From: Sideroxydans sp.
GTDB taxonomy: Bacteria; Pseudomonadota; Gammaproteobacteria; Burkholderiales; Gallionellaceae
NCBI GenBank assembly: GCA_013140695.1
Contig: JABFSI010000064.1
Coordinates: 1-32,604 of the forward strand
DNA: 32,604 nucleotides
Direction: 5' to 3'
Below, one piece after another: positions 15,754 through 23,001 of this stretch (position 1 is the first letter of the stretch; every line of letters starts with the position of its first letter). The notes under the pieces are model-generated. The model worked only from the letters and a program-made list of their open reading frames with translations. It did no database searches and was not told the origin of the DNA. Position numbers and translations under genes: made by a program.

Positions 15754-16039
15754 AATTGACCTAAACAATCCGCCTCCTCTGACCGATGAGCAAAAGGCGG
15801 AGCTTAAGACTCTGTCGGAAATGCCAGATAGCGGAATTGACTACAGCGACATTCCATCGCTGAATGATGCTTTCTGGAAGGATGCTGTGCGCAATCCATT
15901 CTACAAGCCAACAAAAACGCACGCCTCTGTGCGAATTGATTCGGATGTGTTGGCATGGCTAAAGTCCCAAGGAAAAGGCTACCAAACTCGCATCAACGCC
16001 ATCCTCCGTGCTGCCATGCTGCATGAAATAAAGCATTAG
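15731..16039 (+). CDS. brnA: BrnA-family antitoxin
   Basis: 102 residues. The start chosen has AGGAAG five bases upstream; a longer frame upstream only overlaps brnT further. The first half is a flexible toxin-binding part with the DYSDIPSLNDAFW segment typical of BrnA; the second half is a ribbon-helix-helix DNA-binding domain (SVRIDSDVLAWLKSQGKGYQTRINAILRAAM). It binds BrnT and autoregulates the operon. Confidence 0.92.
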   Translation: MSKTVRYKIDLNNPPPLTDEQKAELKTLSEMPDSGIDYSDIPSLNDAFWKDAVRNPFYKPTKTHASVRIDSDVLAWLKSQGKGYQTRINAILRAAMLHEIKH

Positions 16040-16048
16040 AAGTTTCAA

Positions 16049-16762
16049 ATGAAGACTAAAACTATATTTGTAGCAGCGGCAATGCTTCTGGCCAGCGGGA
16101 ATGTGAATGCAGAAATCACAACATCCATTGAAAGTGTTGCCGGCGATAAAATTCAGATAACAAAAGGTACGGAGTGTTTTGTTCGTGAGCGGACTCTCTT
16201 CGGGGCCGGAGGTGCTTCGACATTAAGCGGTATGTTCGCGGAAGAGGGATTGGCGGTCACTGACAATAAGAAGTCCGATTGTCTCATTGTTGTCAGCGCA
16301 GCCATAAGGGTTCAACACAAGAACAATCCTACCGCAACGCTTGTTTCAACAATCGTTCAAGAAGACGAGATTATGAGTGAGCTAGGAGCATCCTCAAATG
16401 TTGTTGAACAAGATGTGCCAAAAAGTACCGTGGGTGAAACTGCTGGCGCAGGTGTTGGCGCTTCATTTGGTCTAGCTGGTGCCGTGGCCGGCGCAGTTAT
16501 TGGATCTGCTTTGGATTCTCAAAAGACAAAATATCTATCGGCAGACATTGCTGGTATGAGGGCTGATTTGCAATTTAAGGATACCAATGGGAAGGTCTTA
16601 AAGATGGATGTGGTTGTTAATGCAGTCTCAACCACAAAAGAACGTCCTGTTGACCTGCTCCGCGCCGCAGTGAAGCGTGTAGTTGCAGAGATTCAAGCCA
16701 AACAAGATGCGTCCAGCAACGCTGGGGCATCCGTCCCGGTCATCACCAATCAGATTCACTAA
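16049..16762 (+). CDS. Exported glycine-zipper protein, function unknown
   Basis: 237 residues. Signal peptide of about 21 residues (cleavage NVNA-EIT). The middle carries a Gly/Ala zipper, GAGVGASFGLAGAVAGAVIGSAL (about 130-153), which could pack as paired helices in a membrane. The two Cys (in GTECFV and KSDCLIV) may form a disulphide. No named family recognised; the layout recalls envelope lipoprotein-like proteins but there is no lipobox. It starts 9 bp after brnA with a poor ribosome site and is followed by the Sel1 gene, so the two may be one cargo unit. Confidence 0.7.
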   Translation: MKTKTIFVAAAMLLASGNVNAEITTSIESVAGDKIQITKGTECFVRERTLFGAGGASTLSGMFAEEGLAVTDNKKSDCLIVVSAAIRVQHKNNPTATLVSTIVQEDEIMSELGASSNVVEQDVPKSTVGETAGAGVGASFGLAGAVAGAVIGSALDSQKTKYLSADIAGMRADLQFKDTNGKVLKMDVVVNAVSTTKERPVDLLRAAVKRVVAEIQAKQDASSNAGASVPVITNQIH

Positions 16763-16783
16763 TGCATTAAAGGCAAGACGAGC

Positions 16784-17419
16784 ATGAAAAAGAAAATCGC
16801 TTTATCCCTAGTTCTGGCTTGTTTGCTGAATTCTGGAGTGTGCTTTGCAGGGTTTGATGAAGGCGAAGCGGCACACCAGCGCGGCGACTACACCACAGCT
16901 CTGAATGAATGGAGTCCTTTGGCTGAACAGGGAAATGCTGCCGCTCAATACAACCTTGGACTACTATTTCGAGGCGGTAAAGGTGTGCAGCAAAACGATA
17001 AGAAAGCTGTAGCTTGGTATCGAAAGGCCGCAAATCAGGGATATGCCGAAGCCGAGTCCGAGCTTGGCTTTATGTATCGGATAGGTGACGGCGTAAAGCA
17101 AAATACCAAAGAGGCAGTGAAGTGGTATCGAAAGGCCGCCGACCAAGGAAATGTAAGTGCACGTCACAGTTTAGGGGAAATTTTCATGACACCCAAAGGA
17201 ACGGAGTTGTACGGAATTACCCCAGAAAGCTCTTTGGTAATTGCCTATGCAATACATGATTGCAATACGAACTACTTTCCTAGTCAACAAAAACTTTCCA
17301 TGCTCTCAAGAGTTATGAGTACGGACGACATTAATGAAGCAACCGCACTTTCGGGTGAGTTAATTAAGCCAAATAACTTCACACGATCACTGGATGCTTA
17401 CCTAAAAAATCGGCGCTAA
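16784..17419 (+). CDS. Exported Sel1-repeat protein
   Basis: 211 residues. Signal peptide of about 22 residues (cleavage CFA-GFD). Residues about 25-130 contain three TPR/Sel1 units: GDYTTALNEWSPLAEQGNAAAQYNLGLLF, GVQQNDKKAVAWYRKAANQGYAEAESELGFMY and GVKQNTKEAVKWYRKAADQGNVSARHSLGEIF, of which the last two are near duplicates. Sel1 repeats mediate protein-protein contacts. The C-terminal 80 residues resemble nothing I know. It lies 21 bp after the glycine-zipper gene. Confidence 0.82.
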   Translation: MKKKIALSLVLACLLNSGVCFAGFDEGEAAHQRGDYTTALNEWSPLAEQGNAAAQYNLGLLFRGGKGVQQNDKKAVAWYRKAANQGYAEAESELGFMYRIGDGVKQNTKEAVKWYRKAADQGNVSARHSLGEIFMTPKGTELYGITPESSLVIAYAIHDCNTNYFPSQQKLSMLSRVMSTDDINEATALSGELIKPNNFTRSLDAYLKNRR

Positions 17420-17445
17420 AAAATAGCTCGTGCAGTTGACACACT

Positions 17446-18519
17446 CTACTGCCACCATCTGCGCTTCTTTGTCTTCTCACGTAATGCTTGCGCCACATCG
17501 TCTACAACCTTTGACCAGTCGCCTTTTTCGGCATCATCCATGCTCTGCCTGAACAGCCGCATTACACTTGGATACCAATGCGAACCATTACCCTCATCCA
17601 GCCACCGCCAACAACTGCTTAAGCCGGGCAACAAAACCCACACAGGCTTACCCAGTGCGCCCGCAAGGTGCGCAACTGCGGTATCAACGCTGATGATTAA
17701 ATCGAGCTGCGCAATGATTGCTGCCGTATCAGCAAAATCTTCGAGTTCGCTACCTAGGTGCAATAAAGGTTGGTCAACAGGAGGGGAAGCAGCCTCATAT
17801 TCACCTGGTCCTTTCTGCAAACTCACAAACTGAACATCAGACACCTTCCACAGTGGTGCCAACGTATTCAAATTGGGCAAGGAACGCACCGCGTCATTAA
17901 TGTACTCGCCACTCCCTCTCCAAACCAACCCCACTCGAAAGCCATTCACTGGAACACGCGATTTCCAATGTTCTATGAGTCCAGAATCTGCATACAGATA
18001 AGGAAGTGCATTCGGGAAGGAGATAGGATTTGTCCCTAGTCGTAGTGGTGCATCTAATAAACTCATCCAGTAGTCGTAGTGACCGACCTCGGTTTTTTCA
18101 TCCACATAATCTATTTCTCGCATTGAGCGGAACAGCCTTATTAGTTGGGGACGCACCACGACAGTTAAGTGTGCTATCCCAAGAGCCTTTAGCTCTTTAA
18201 CATAGCGCGCGAACATAATCATATCGCCGCAGCCTTGCTCATCAAGTAGTAACAGGCGTGAACCCATCAAACTCTGTCCCCGCCATAAACAATCTAAAGT
18301 TAACCATGCGTTATTTTGATAACCCCTGTCGCGAAACTCAAACAAAGCCCAGCCTCGTTGAAATTGACCCGCTTTCAAAAACATGTATGCCACATTTTCA
18401 GGAGGATGATTACCAGTCAATGCCACAACAACATTCAGATAAGGAATCGCCCATTTGCTTTTGTTTCGCAAGCAAAAATACTCCGCAATTTTAAGATTCT
18501 CTTGAATGCGTTCGCTCAT
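17446..18519 (-). CDS. Glycosyltransferase family 9-like protein
   Basis: 357 residues. The start shares ATGA with the stop of the coupling-protein gene and has GGAAGAAGA upstream; an earlier in-frame ATG is not needed. The N-terminal 80 residues look like a short TPR region ending in GWALFEFR, and the rest resembles heptosyltransferase-like (GT9) domains fused to TPRs: LLLLDEQGCGDMIMFARYV, FRVGLVWRGSG, and the nucleotide-sugar site ISVDTAVAHLAGALGKPVWVLLP followed by WRW and WYPS-MRLFRQ. Such proteins modify lipopolysaccharide or other glycans; donor and acceptor are unknown. Tight coupling to a mobilization gene is unusual and suggests a role in the donor cell surface, or cargo using that promoter. 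Confidence 0.8.
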   Translation of the reverse strand: MSERIQENLKIAEYFCLRNKSKWAIPYLNVVVALTGNHPPENVAYMFLKAGQFQRGWALFEFRDRGYQNNAWLTLDCLWRGQSLMGSRLLLLDEQGCGDMIMFARYVKELKALGIAHLTVVVRPQLIRLFRSMREIDYVDEKTEVGHYDYWMSLLDAPLRLGTNPISFPNALPYLYADSGLIEHWKSRVPVNGFRVGLVWRGSGEYINDAVRSLPNLNTLAPLWKVSDVQFVSLQKGPGEYEAASPPVDQPLLHLGSELEDFADTAAIIAQLDLIISVDTAVAHLAGALGKPVWVLLPGLSSCWRWLDEGNGSHWYPSVMRLFRQSMDDAEKGDWSKVVDDVAQALREKTKKRRWWQ

Positions 18520-20411
18520 AAAAAATCTTCTTCCAGCGTAGCCTGACGCGGTCTGTCCACGAAAGATCTGCACAATGGAGCAGATAACACATCTGACGGA
18601 ACGACCGCAGTAGCGGGCGCACTATTGGTTGTTTGTATCATCGGCGCAAGCAACTTGTCTAATCTATTCACTGCCACCGCTAACACCGCCTGTGACTGTT
18701 TATCAGCCCGCACTGGGCTGGTGTAACAAAACGACGGCAATGCCGACGCACCACTCAAAACACCACACCCAGCGGGCAGGTTCATTAGCATGTTGGTATC
18801 AATCAAGAAACGCTCGGCCATGCGCACTGTTCGTTCCGGCAACACCGTTTCGGATAGCGCAAGGTTGCGCTCAATCTTGCGCACCTCATCATCCACCAGA
18901 ATCGTGCCCGTTGATGCAGCTAGCCACTCTGCCGTTTCTGGGTCTTTGATGCGGTAGCTCAACTGAATGGCGCAGTTCTCCATCACCGCACCGCGCACGC
19001 TGTCCTTATCCAAGTCGGCAGGCACATCCGCCAAATCCTGCAATGATTGGAAGGCCAGAATGCAGTGCATCCCCCACCCTGCTGCCGCTCCCAAGCTGGT
19101 CATAAACGGGCGCGAGATGTGCACCTTGAACTCGTCGGCAAACACGGTAATTAAGCGTTGCGCGCTACCGCGCTTGGCCAGCATCATCAAGCGCACCAGC
19201 AACATGCGCTGCATCCGTATCACTCGCGTGTTCCCCATGTCGCCCGCGACATACAACACACCGCCCGTATTTCCAAGTTGCTCAATATCAATTCCATCAG
19301 TCGCGTTCACCGCATCGAGGTCTGCCATTTCCTCAAGTGCCGCATGGAAACCCTTGGCTTGCTCCAACCAGTTCTGCCCGAACATCGTCAAAGCATCTGC
19401 GGCGGTGTGCCCCTGCGCAATGTAGCGCGCAGCCTCGCGTGCCGCTTTGCGGTCGGCCAAGCGATAGAAGTCCGCAGCCTCCCCTTTCTCGGCCAGAGAG
19501 AATGCGGCGATGAGCATGTTTTCAACCGTTTCTTCATCGCATCCCGCAAACATATTTATCTGCGGTGGCTGCCCAGGTCGTAGATCAAGAAAGTGATACG
19601 GCAGTACCGCGCGCTGCGCGGCGGCACAAAACACATGTGGCATCCATGCATCCAGCTTGGGGTCGAGGATCACCACAAACTCGCCGCGCGATATCGCCTG
19701 CGACAGTAGGATTTGTGCTGCCACGCCTTTACCGCTGCGGGTACGTCCAGACAGCAGCACGTGAGACAGCTTCCACGTTTCGTAGTCGATGTAGATCGGC
19801 TGTCGCTCCTCGCTCAAACCAACAAACAAGCCGCGCTTGTCCACCACAAAATCCAGAGGATTGAACTTGTCGATTTCGCTCGGCAAGAACTGTCCGATCT
19901 GTCGCACATCGGTGCGTCGATTGCGCTCCAGTGCGGAGCGGTGTGTGAGTGAATGGCTCGTTTTTTCGCGCCAGCCAACTACCCACCGCAGCCAAATAAA
20001 CACCGCACCCAATCCCATGACTAAACCGCCTGCCCACCACCAGAGGATTTGCGGTGATGTAGATGCAACGCCCAGCACGGTGGCTATCCAATTCAGTGTC
20101 CACCACGCCAGAGGTGGTAGCAGGCTCACCAGCCCCAACACAAACAACATGGGCCGTGCCGGATTGTCTGCCTCCATATCCAACCCCAAATAAAGCAAGC
20201 CCGCAAAGCATCCTAGCGGCACACCAAGCACAAGGATTTGTTGCATCAACTGCCCCGCATGAGCGGCCAGCATCAACCCGCCCATGCGCAAACCGCCTTG
20301 CTGAATAGCGGGTGCGAGGTCACCCGTTATAGATAACACCCAGCCGCCAGCGACGACCAGCGCAACGGTCAGAATCCACGAAGAAACGTTGCCAGATTTG
20401 GTTGTAGCCAT
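18516..20411 (-). CDS. MobB/TraD-like type IV coupling ATPase
   Basis: 631 residues. Four or so N-terminal transmembrane helices (about 10-28, 45-78, 88-112, 122-145) are followed by a cytoplasmic ATPase: Walker A GRTRSGKG (222-229), VVILDPKLDAW, Walker B region LITVFADEF and the AFQSLQDLAD motif of TraD/TraG/VirD4 proteins. Type IV coupling proteins link the relaxase-DNA complex to a secretion channel. Together with the MobC-type gene nearby it resembles the MobB/MobC pair of plasmid CloDF13, where MobB is the coupling protein. GGAAAG precedes the ATG. The last 100 residues are Pro/Ala/Ser-rich and poorly conserved looking. It is followed by the coupled GT9 gene. Confidence 0.87.
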   Translation of the reverse strand: MATTKSGNVSSWILTVALVVAGGWVLSITGDLAPAIQQGGLRMGGLMLAAHAGQLMQQILVLGVPLGCFAGLLYLGLDMEADNPARPMLFVLGLVSLLPPLAWWTLNWIATVLGVASTSPQILWWWAGGLVMGLGAVFIWLRWVVGWREKTSHSLTHRSALERNRRTDVRQIGQFLPSEIDKFNPLDFVVDKRGLFVGLSEERQPIYIDYETWKLSHVLLSGRTRSGKGVAAQILLSQAISRGEFVVILDPKLDAWMPHVFCAAAQRAVLPYHFLDLRPGQPPQINMFAGCDEETVENMLIAAFSLAEKGEAADFYRLADRKAAREAARYIAQGHTAADALTMFGQNWLEQAKGFHAALEEMADLDAVNATDGIDIEQLGNTGGVLYVAGDMGNTRVIRMQRMLLVRLMMLAKRGSAQRLITVFADEFKVHISRPFMTSLGAAAGWGMHCILAFQSLQDLADVPADLDKDSVRGAVMENCAIQLSYRIKDPETAEWLAASTGTILVDDEVRKIERNLALSETVLPERTVRMAERFLIDTNMLMNLPAGCGVLSGASALPSFCYTSPVRADKQSQAVLAVAVNRLDKLLAPMIQTTNSAPATAVVPSDVLSAPLCRSFVDRPRQATLEEDFL

Positions 20412-20457
20412 TTTTCTTTCCGATTCGTTTGAAAAGTTTCCAGCCGCTCTTTGAATG

Positions 20458-20572
20458 CTCTACAGAACACGTCATGATTTAGGCATTCCCAGCGAAGTGC
20501 ACTCAACACCTCTACAGCTCGCCTCCAGAACGTGTTAGAGCTTGAGTATCAATAACAACACAAGCTCTACAG
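20458..20572. repeat. Three copies of CTCTACAG between the coupling gene and its upstream neighbour
   Basis: CTCTACAG starts at 20458, 20510 and 20565 (spacing 52 and 55 bp) in a 173-bp gap. GTGTTAGAGC at 20532-20541 is a partial inverse of GCTCTACAGAACAC at 20457-20470. Could be a promoter-region binding site; weak evidence. Confidence 0.3.
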
Positions 20573-20584
20573 CGCATCTGCAAG

Positions 20585-20824
20585 TCAAACGTCAGTCCCC
20601 AGCATCAAATGCATATCGAACGTGTCTGCGGCCAGTGCCGCCACGAATCCGCCCGCGAAAGATGACACCGCCCCCGATGTCACAATCACCTTCTGTAATG
20701 CCTCAAACTCCGTACCGCCCGCCGCTGCGTATTTCTTCAGCTCCCGTAATGCGTCGCCACCTGCCGCCATTCCGCGCATAAACTCTGTGATGTTTTGTTC
20801 CGATTGATTGATTATTTCTGACAT
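20585..20824 (-). CDS. Small hypothetical protein with C-terminal hydrophobic helix
   Basis: 79 residues with AAGGAG at good spacing. The first half is charged and helical (NQSEQNITEFMRGMAAGGDALRELKKYA); the second has a hydrophobic stretch VSSFAGGFVAALAADTF that could be a membrane-associated helix. No family recognised. It sits between the DUF2958-like gene (14 bp upstream) and the coupling ATPase, so a mobilization accessory role is possible but unproven. Confidence 0.6.
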   Translation of the reverse strand: MSEIINQSEQNITEFMRGMAAGGDALRELKKYAAAGGTEFEALQKVIVTSGAVSSFAGGFVAALAADTFDMHLMLGTDV

Positions 20825-20838
20825 GATTTTCTCCTTGG

Positions 20839-21351
20839 TTAAATTTCTGAAAGCTTGCGCACCGGCCAGTGCAAATCAAGTTCAACACCACACTCCAACA
20901 ACTCAACAATCGAGATATAGCCCAGCTCTGGAAACCCCATCCCTAGGTCTGCCTTGCCAAAGGCTTGCAACTGTTCGGCCTCGAAATCAAGCTCGGTGAT
21001 GTACCAATCACAGCCGCCCTTGAAGTAGTGCAGATAAACGACGGGATCGTCCTGCCTGTCTGTTTGATAGGTCTTGGGCATGGTTTCGATGATGTCGAGC
21101 ATCCCGGTGATTGTTGATTGCATGTAGCGCGCCTCCGAGCCTCGCAACACTTCGCGCATGGCCCCCATCTGCTCCGATCCAATGAACCCGTTCAAACGAT
21201 TCAGCAATGCGCCATAAATGATTTGCTTTTGTTTTTCCGCCTCACGCTTTTCTTCGCCGTTCAAATCAACCGGGACGGTTGAGCTCCAGGGTGCGGGGCA
21301 GCGCCCTGCGGTTTTGTTTGTGCTGTTGTCAGAATTGATTTCAATCGCCAT
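20839..21351 (-). CDS. DUF2958-like protein
   Basis: 170 residues. Two ATGs are near; the second has AAGGAG six bases upstream and is chosen. The C-terminal half matches the DUF2958 pattern: YLHYFKGGCDWYITELDFE, FGKADLGMGFPELGYISIVEL and ELDLHW. DUF2958 proteins are common on plasmids and integrative elements, but their function is unknown. The N-terminal part is charged and unconserved looking. Its 5' end and leader are duplicated in inverted orientation about 300 bp away. First gene of the run leading to the coupling ATPase. Confidence 0.68.
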   Translation of the reverse strand: MAIEINSDNSTNKTAGRCPAPWSSTVPVDLNGEEKREAEKQKQIIYGALLNRLNGFIGSEQMGAMREVLRGSEARYMQSTITGMLDIIETMPKTYQTDRQDDPVVYLHYFKGGCDWYITELDFEAEQLQAFGKADLGMGFPELGYISIVELLECGVELDLHWPVRKLSEI

Positions 21352-21695
21352 GTTCATCTCCTTTTCGTTTAGTCAGTGTTTTCACCAGTCCGTCGTCGCT
21401 CACAAAGGCAGCGAACGCCCCTGTCCCGCAGGGCAAAAGAGGGAGTGCTTGCGGGCGGCAAGAAACATGACAGGCCAGAGATTCGGCCAAAATCGCAGCG
21501 CAGGCCGAAGGCCGAGAACGATTGCAGGCGAACCCCGAAGGGGCGCGCTTGCGTGTGTCGCCGACTGGCGTGGTTCTTGTGCTTTTGCCCGCTTCCCTCT
21601 TTTGAAGGGGTTGAGCGATTTGTGACGACGGACTGGTGATGCTGACTAAAAAGAGATGGGCGATTGAAATCGGTTTTTCTGACAACAGCACAAAC
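21316..21695. repeat. Large inverted duplication of the DUF2958 gene 5' end and leader
   Basis: Left arm 21316-21406, right arm 21619-21695. Perfectly matched blocks, outside in: 19 bp (21316-21334 with 21677-21695), 13 bp (21337-21349 with 21659-21671), TTTAGTCAG (21368-21376 with 21642-21650), 16 bp TCACCAGTCCGTCGTC (21382-21397 with 21624-21639), CACAAA (21401-21406 with 21619-21624), and inside the loop CAAAAGAGGGA (21434-21444 with 21594-21604). The right arm carries a broken, frame-shifted copy of the DUF2958 N-terminus (AIEI, then SDNSTN, then a stop). Confidence 0.85.
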
Positions 21696-22095
21696 TTCGC
21701 GTAGCGAAAAATACATTCTGTCCGTGCGCAGCAGGGACAGTCTGCTTTGATGTTGGCAAGCGTAGCGCGCAGTGAAAGTGATGTGAGTAGAGCATGACTG
21801 AAACGAAGTTCGCAAACCTGCGCAGCAGGTGCGCAACAAGCAAAGCGCGTGAAGTGGGAGCCGTTGCCCCAGCCGTTGGATGAACGAGCGCGTAAGCGCG
21901 AAGGGCATCCTACGGACGGGAGCAATGGGACAAGACCGCGCACGCGGTCGCTGTCCGTCAGCACGCTCCCCGCCCTAGCGGGGACGGGCTGAGGCTGGGG
22001 GGAGCCGCCAAGTAAAATCCGCCCCAGCGGATTTAGCCGCCCCAAGGCGGCGGTACTTGTGCGGGGGGCAACGCCCCGCACGGCAAGCAAGCGTA

Positions 22096-22274
22096 GCGGC
22101 GCGCGCCCCCCGACTTTTCGGGTGAGGCGTACAGCCTCAGGTGAGCGTAGCGAATCCAAAAACAAGGGCGGCTTGCCGCCCGATGTCCCGTCGCACACAG
22201 TGCGCGGGCAAGGTGGAAAATGTGCAACATTTCCTGCCTTGTTTTGCCCGACAAAGTCGGGGGGCGCGCGCCGC
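22096..22274. repeat. 27-bp inverted repeat enclosing nested hairpins
   Basis: Arms 22096-22122 and 22247-22274 match over 19 bp perfectly (GCGGCGCGCGCCCCCCGAC) and continue to 27 bp with a single-base indel. The 124 bp between hold GAGGC/GCCTC (22124-22138), GGGCGGC/GCCGCCC (22166-22181), CGCAC/GTGCG (22192-22204) and an imperfect stem with CGGGCAA/TTGCCCG at its base (22205-22250). Each arm also folds on itself (CCCGA/TCGGG and CCCGAC/GTCGGG), so alternative structures are possible. Confidence 0.8.
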
Positions 22275-22492
22275 GAGGCGTGCCAGCCGTGCCGCAATAA
22301 AACAGGCGGTCTCATCGCCAGTTTTTGCGCAGCGACCACAGGGAGAGTAGGCAGTAAAAAGCGGTCATGGCGGGCATCCAGCCCGACAAGGAAAACCCCA
22401 CCCACAGGGCGGCGTACAGCCGTCGCGCCAGCGATGAGGATTTTTCGGTGTCCGCCTTTTTGCTGATGCTGGTCTGCGTCAGCAGTCCAGCT

Positions 22493-22519
22493 GTTCACCC
22501 CCACTTTCTGGGGGTGAAC
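22493..22519. repeat. 11-bp perfect hairpin
   Basis: GTTCACCCCCA with its exact complement around loop CTTTC. It directly abuts the larger dyad to the right with no spacer. No T-run follows on either strand, so an intrinsic terminator is unlikely. Confidence 0.75.
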
Positions 22520-22582
22520 ATTGCACTGCCTGATTATGCCGCCCATATCGGAGTGGGCGGAAACATAATCTGGCTGTGCAAT
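22520..22582. repeat. Long dyad (24 paired bases per arm), candidate oriT or origin structure
   Basis: Stacked stems ATTGCAC/GTGCAAT (7), GCC/GGC (3), GATTATG/CATAATC (7) and CCGCCCA/TGGGCGG (7). They are separated by two T-T mismatches and one AAA bulge around an 8-nt loop. It lies about 110 bp past the stop of the last gene of the relaxase run. Its regularity makes chance very unlikely. Confidence 0.75.
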
Positions 22583-22666
22583 GGGCGCGTCTAATGAAGC
22601 ATCGTATGGCACGCGCAGGGCGGGTGTCGGTAGATGGGTCATTCGCACGTGCATCGCAAGGGAGTT

Positions 22667-22694
22667 GAGCGAGTACATAGCATGTACCTCGCTC
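22667..22694. repeat. Dyad at the end of the relaxase run, possible terminator
   Basis: GAGCGAG-TACAT pairs with ATGTA-C-CTCGCTC (12 bp, one bulged C, 3-nt loop), overlapping the stop of the last minus-strand gene. A T-run is missing, so it could be a rho-type end, an mRNA-stabilising hairpin or part of the origin region. Confidence 0.5.
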
Positions 22695-23001
22695 ACACCT
22701 TTGCAGGTGTATGGCTCTGCGTTTGCTGTGCCTGTGCTTTTGCAGGTCGGGCGGTCGCCCGTCCTGTGCTGCTGCTTTTTAATTGCTGACTCAACAAGCG
22801 TACAGACACTGGCAAGCCCTCAGCGGTGAGGATGGCAGCGATGCTGCTCAAGGTGTGTCCGCGCTTGCGCATCTGCGCAAGTGTGGGCGCAAGGAGGCGA
22901 AGCGCCTGTGCCTTGGTAAGTGGTTGTTCAGGCACTGCCGCGTGTTTAATTCGCTCGGAGATATTTTCAAGCTGTTGCGTGGTGTAGGTGGTGGCGTTCA
23001 T
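22693..23001 (-). CDS. Small HTH-like mobilization accessory protein (hypothetical)
   Basis: 102 residues. ATG overlaps the stop of the mobC-like gene (ATGA). Residues about 28-75 (KAQALRLLAPTLAQMRKRGHTLSSIAAILTAEGLPVSVRLLSQQL) have the helix-turn-helix look of small proteins found on plasmids and integrative elements, with a motif of the type RG-(T/Y)-S-IA-L. The tail is Ala/Gln/Ser-rich. It may bind DNA near oriT, but the function is unproven. Last gene of the run, next to the structured region. Confidence 0.65.
   Translation of the reverse strand: MNATTYTTQQLENISERIKHAAVPEQPLTKAQALRLLAPTLAQMRKRGHTLSSIAAILTAEGLPVSVRLLSQQLKSSSTGRATARPAKAQAQQTQSHTPAKV

Larger units (their letters stand above)
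21352..22692. other. Non-coding, hairpin-dense region between the two mobilization runs
   Basis: 1.34 kb with no convincing gene. It contains the DUF2958 5'-end inverted duplication, four copies of GCGTAGCG (21699, 21760, 22091, 22145), a series of perfect short hairpins (e.g. GACCGCG/CGCGGTC at 21934-21949, CCCCGC/GCGGGG at 21968-21983, AAATCCGC/GCGGATTT at 22015-22034, GCCGCC/GGCGGC at 22036-22051, GTGCGGGG/CCCCGCAC at 22059-22081), the 22096-22274 inverted repeat, and two adjoining dyads at 22493-22582. Long open frames cross it but follow the palindromes and have no family features. Location beside the relaxase gene suggests oriT or an origin. Confidence 0.7.

Noticed and set aside
18629..20308. 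Several long plus-strand frames opposite the coupling ATPase
   Set aside because: The minus strand encodes complete Walker motifs and transmembrane segments; opposite frames follow from its codon pattern.
22059..22274. CRISPR array
   Set aside because: The repeats are inverted hairpins of different sequence, not regularly spaced direct repeats, and no cas gene is present.
21316..22274. Retron or group II intron RNA
   Set aside because: No reverse transcriptase motif in any nearby reading frame.
22493..22582. Integron attC site
   Set aside because: The dyad lacks the R/L box core sites and no integron integrase is present; the recombinase here is of the tRNA-targeting type.
21341..22696. 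A 451-codon minus-strand open frame across the structured region
   Set aside because: It runs through dense palindromes, overlaps the DUF2958 gene start in another frame, has no family features and an Arg/Pro/Ala/Cys-rich composition expected from GC-rich hairpins.
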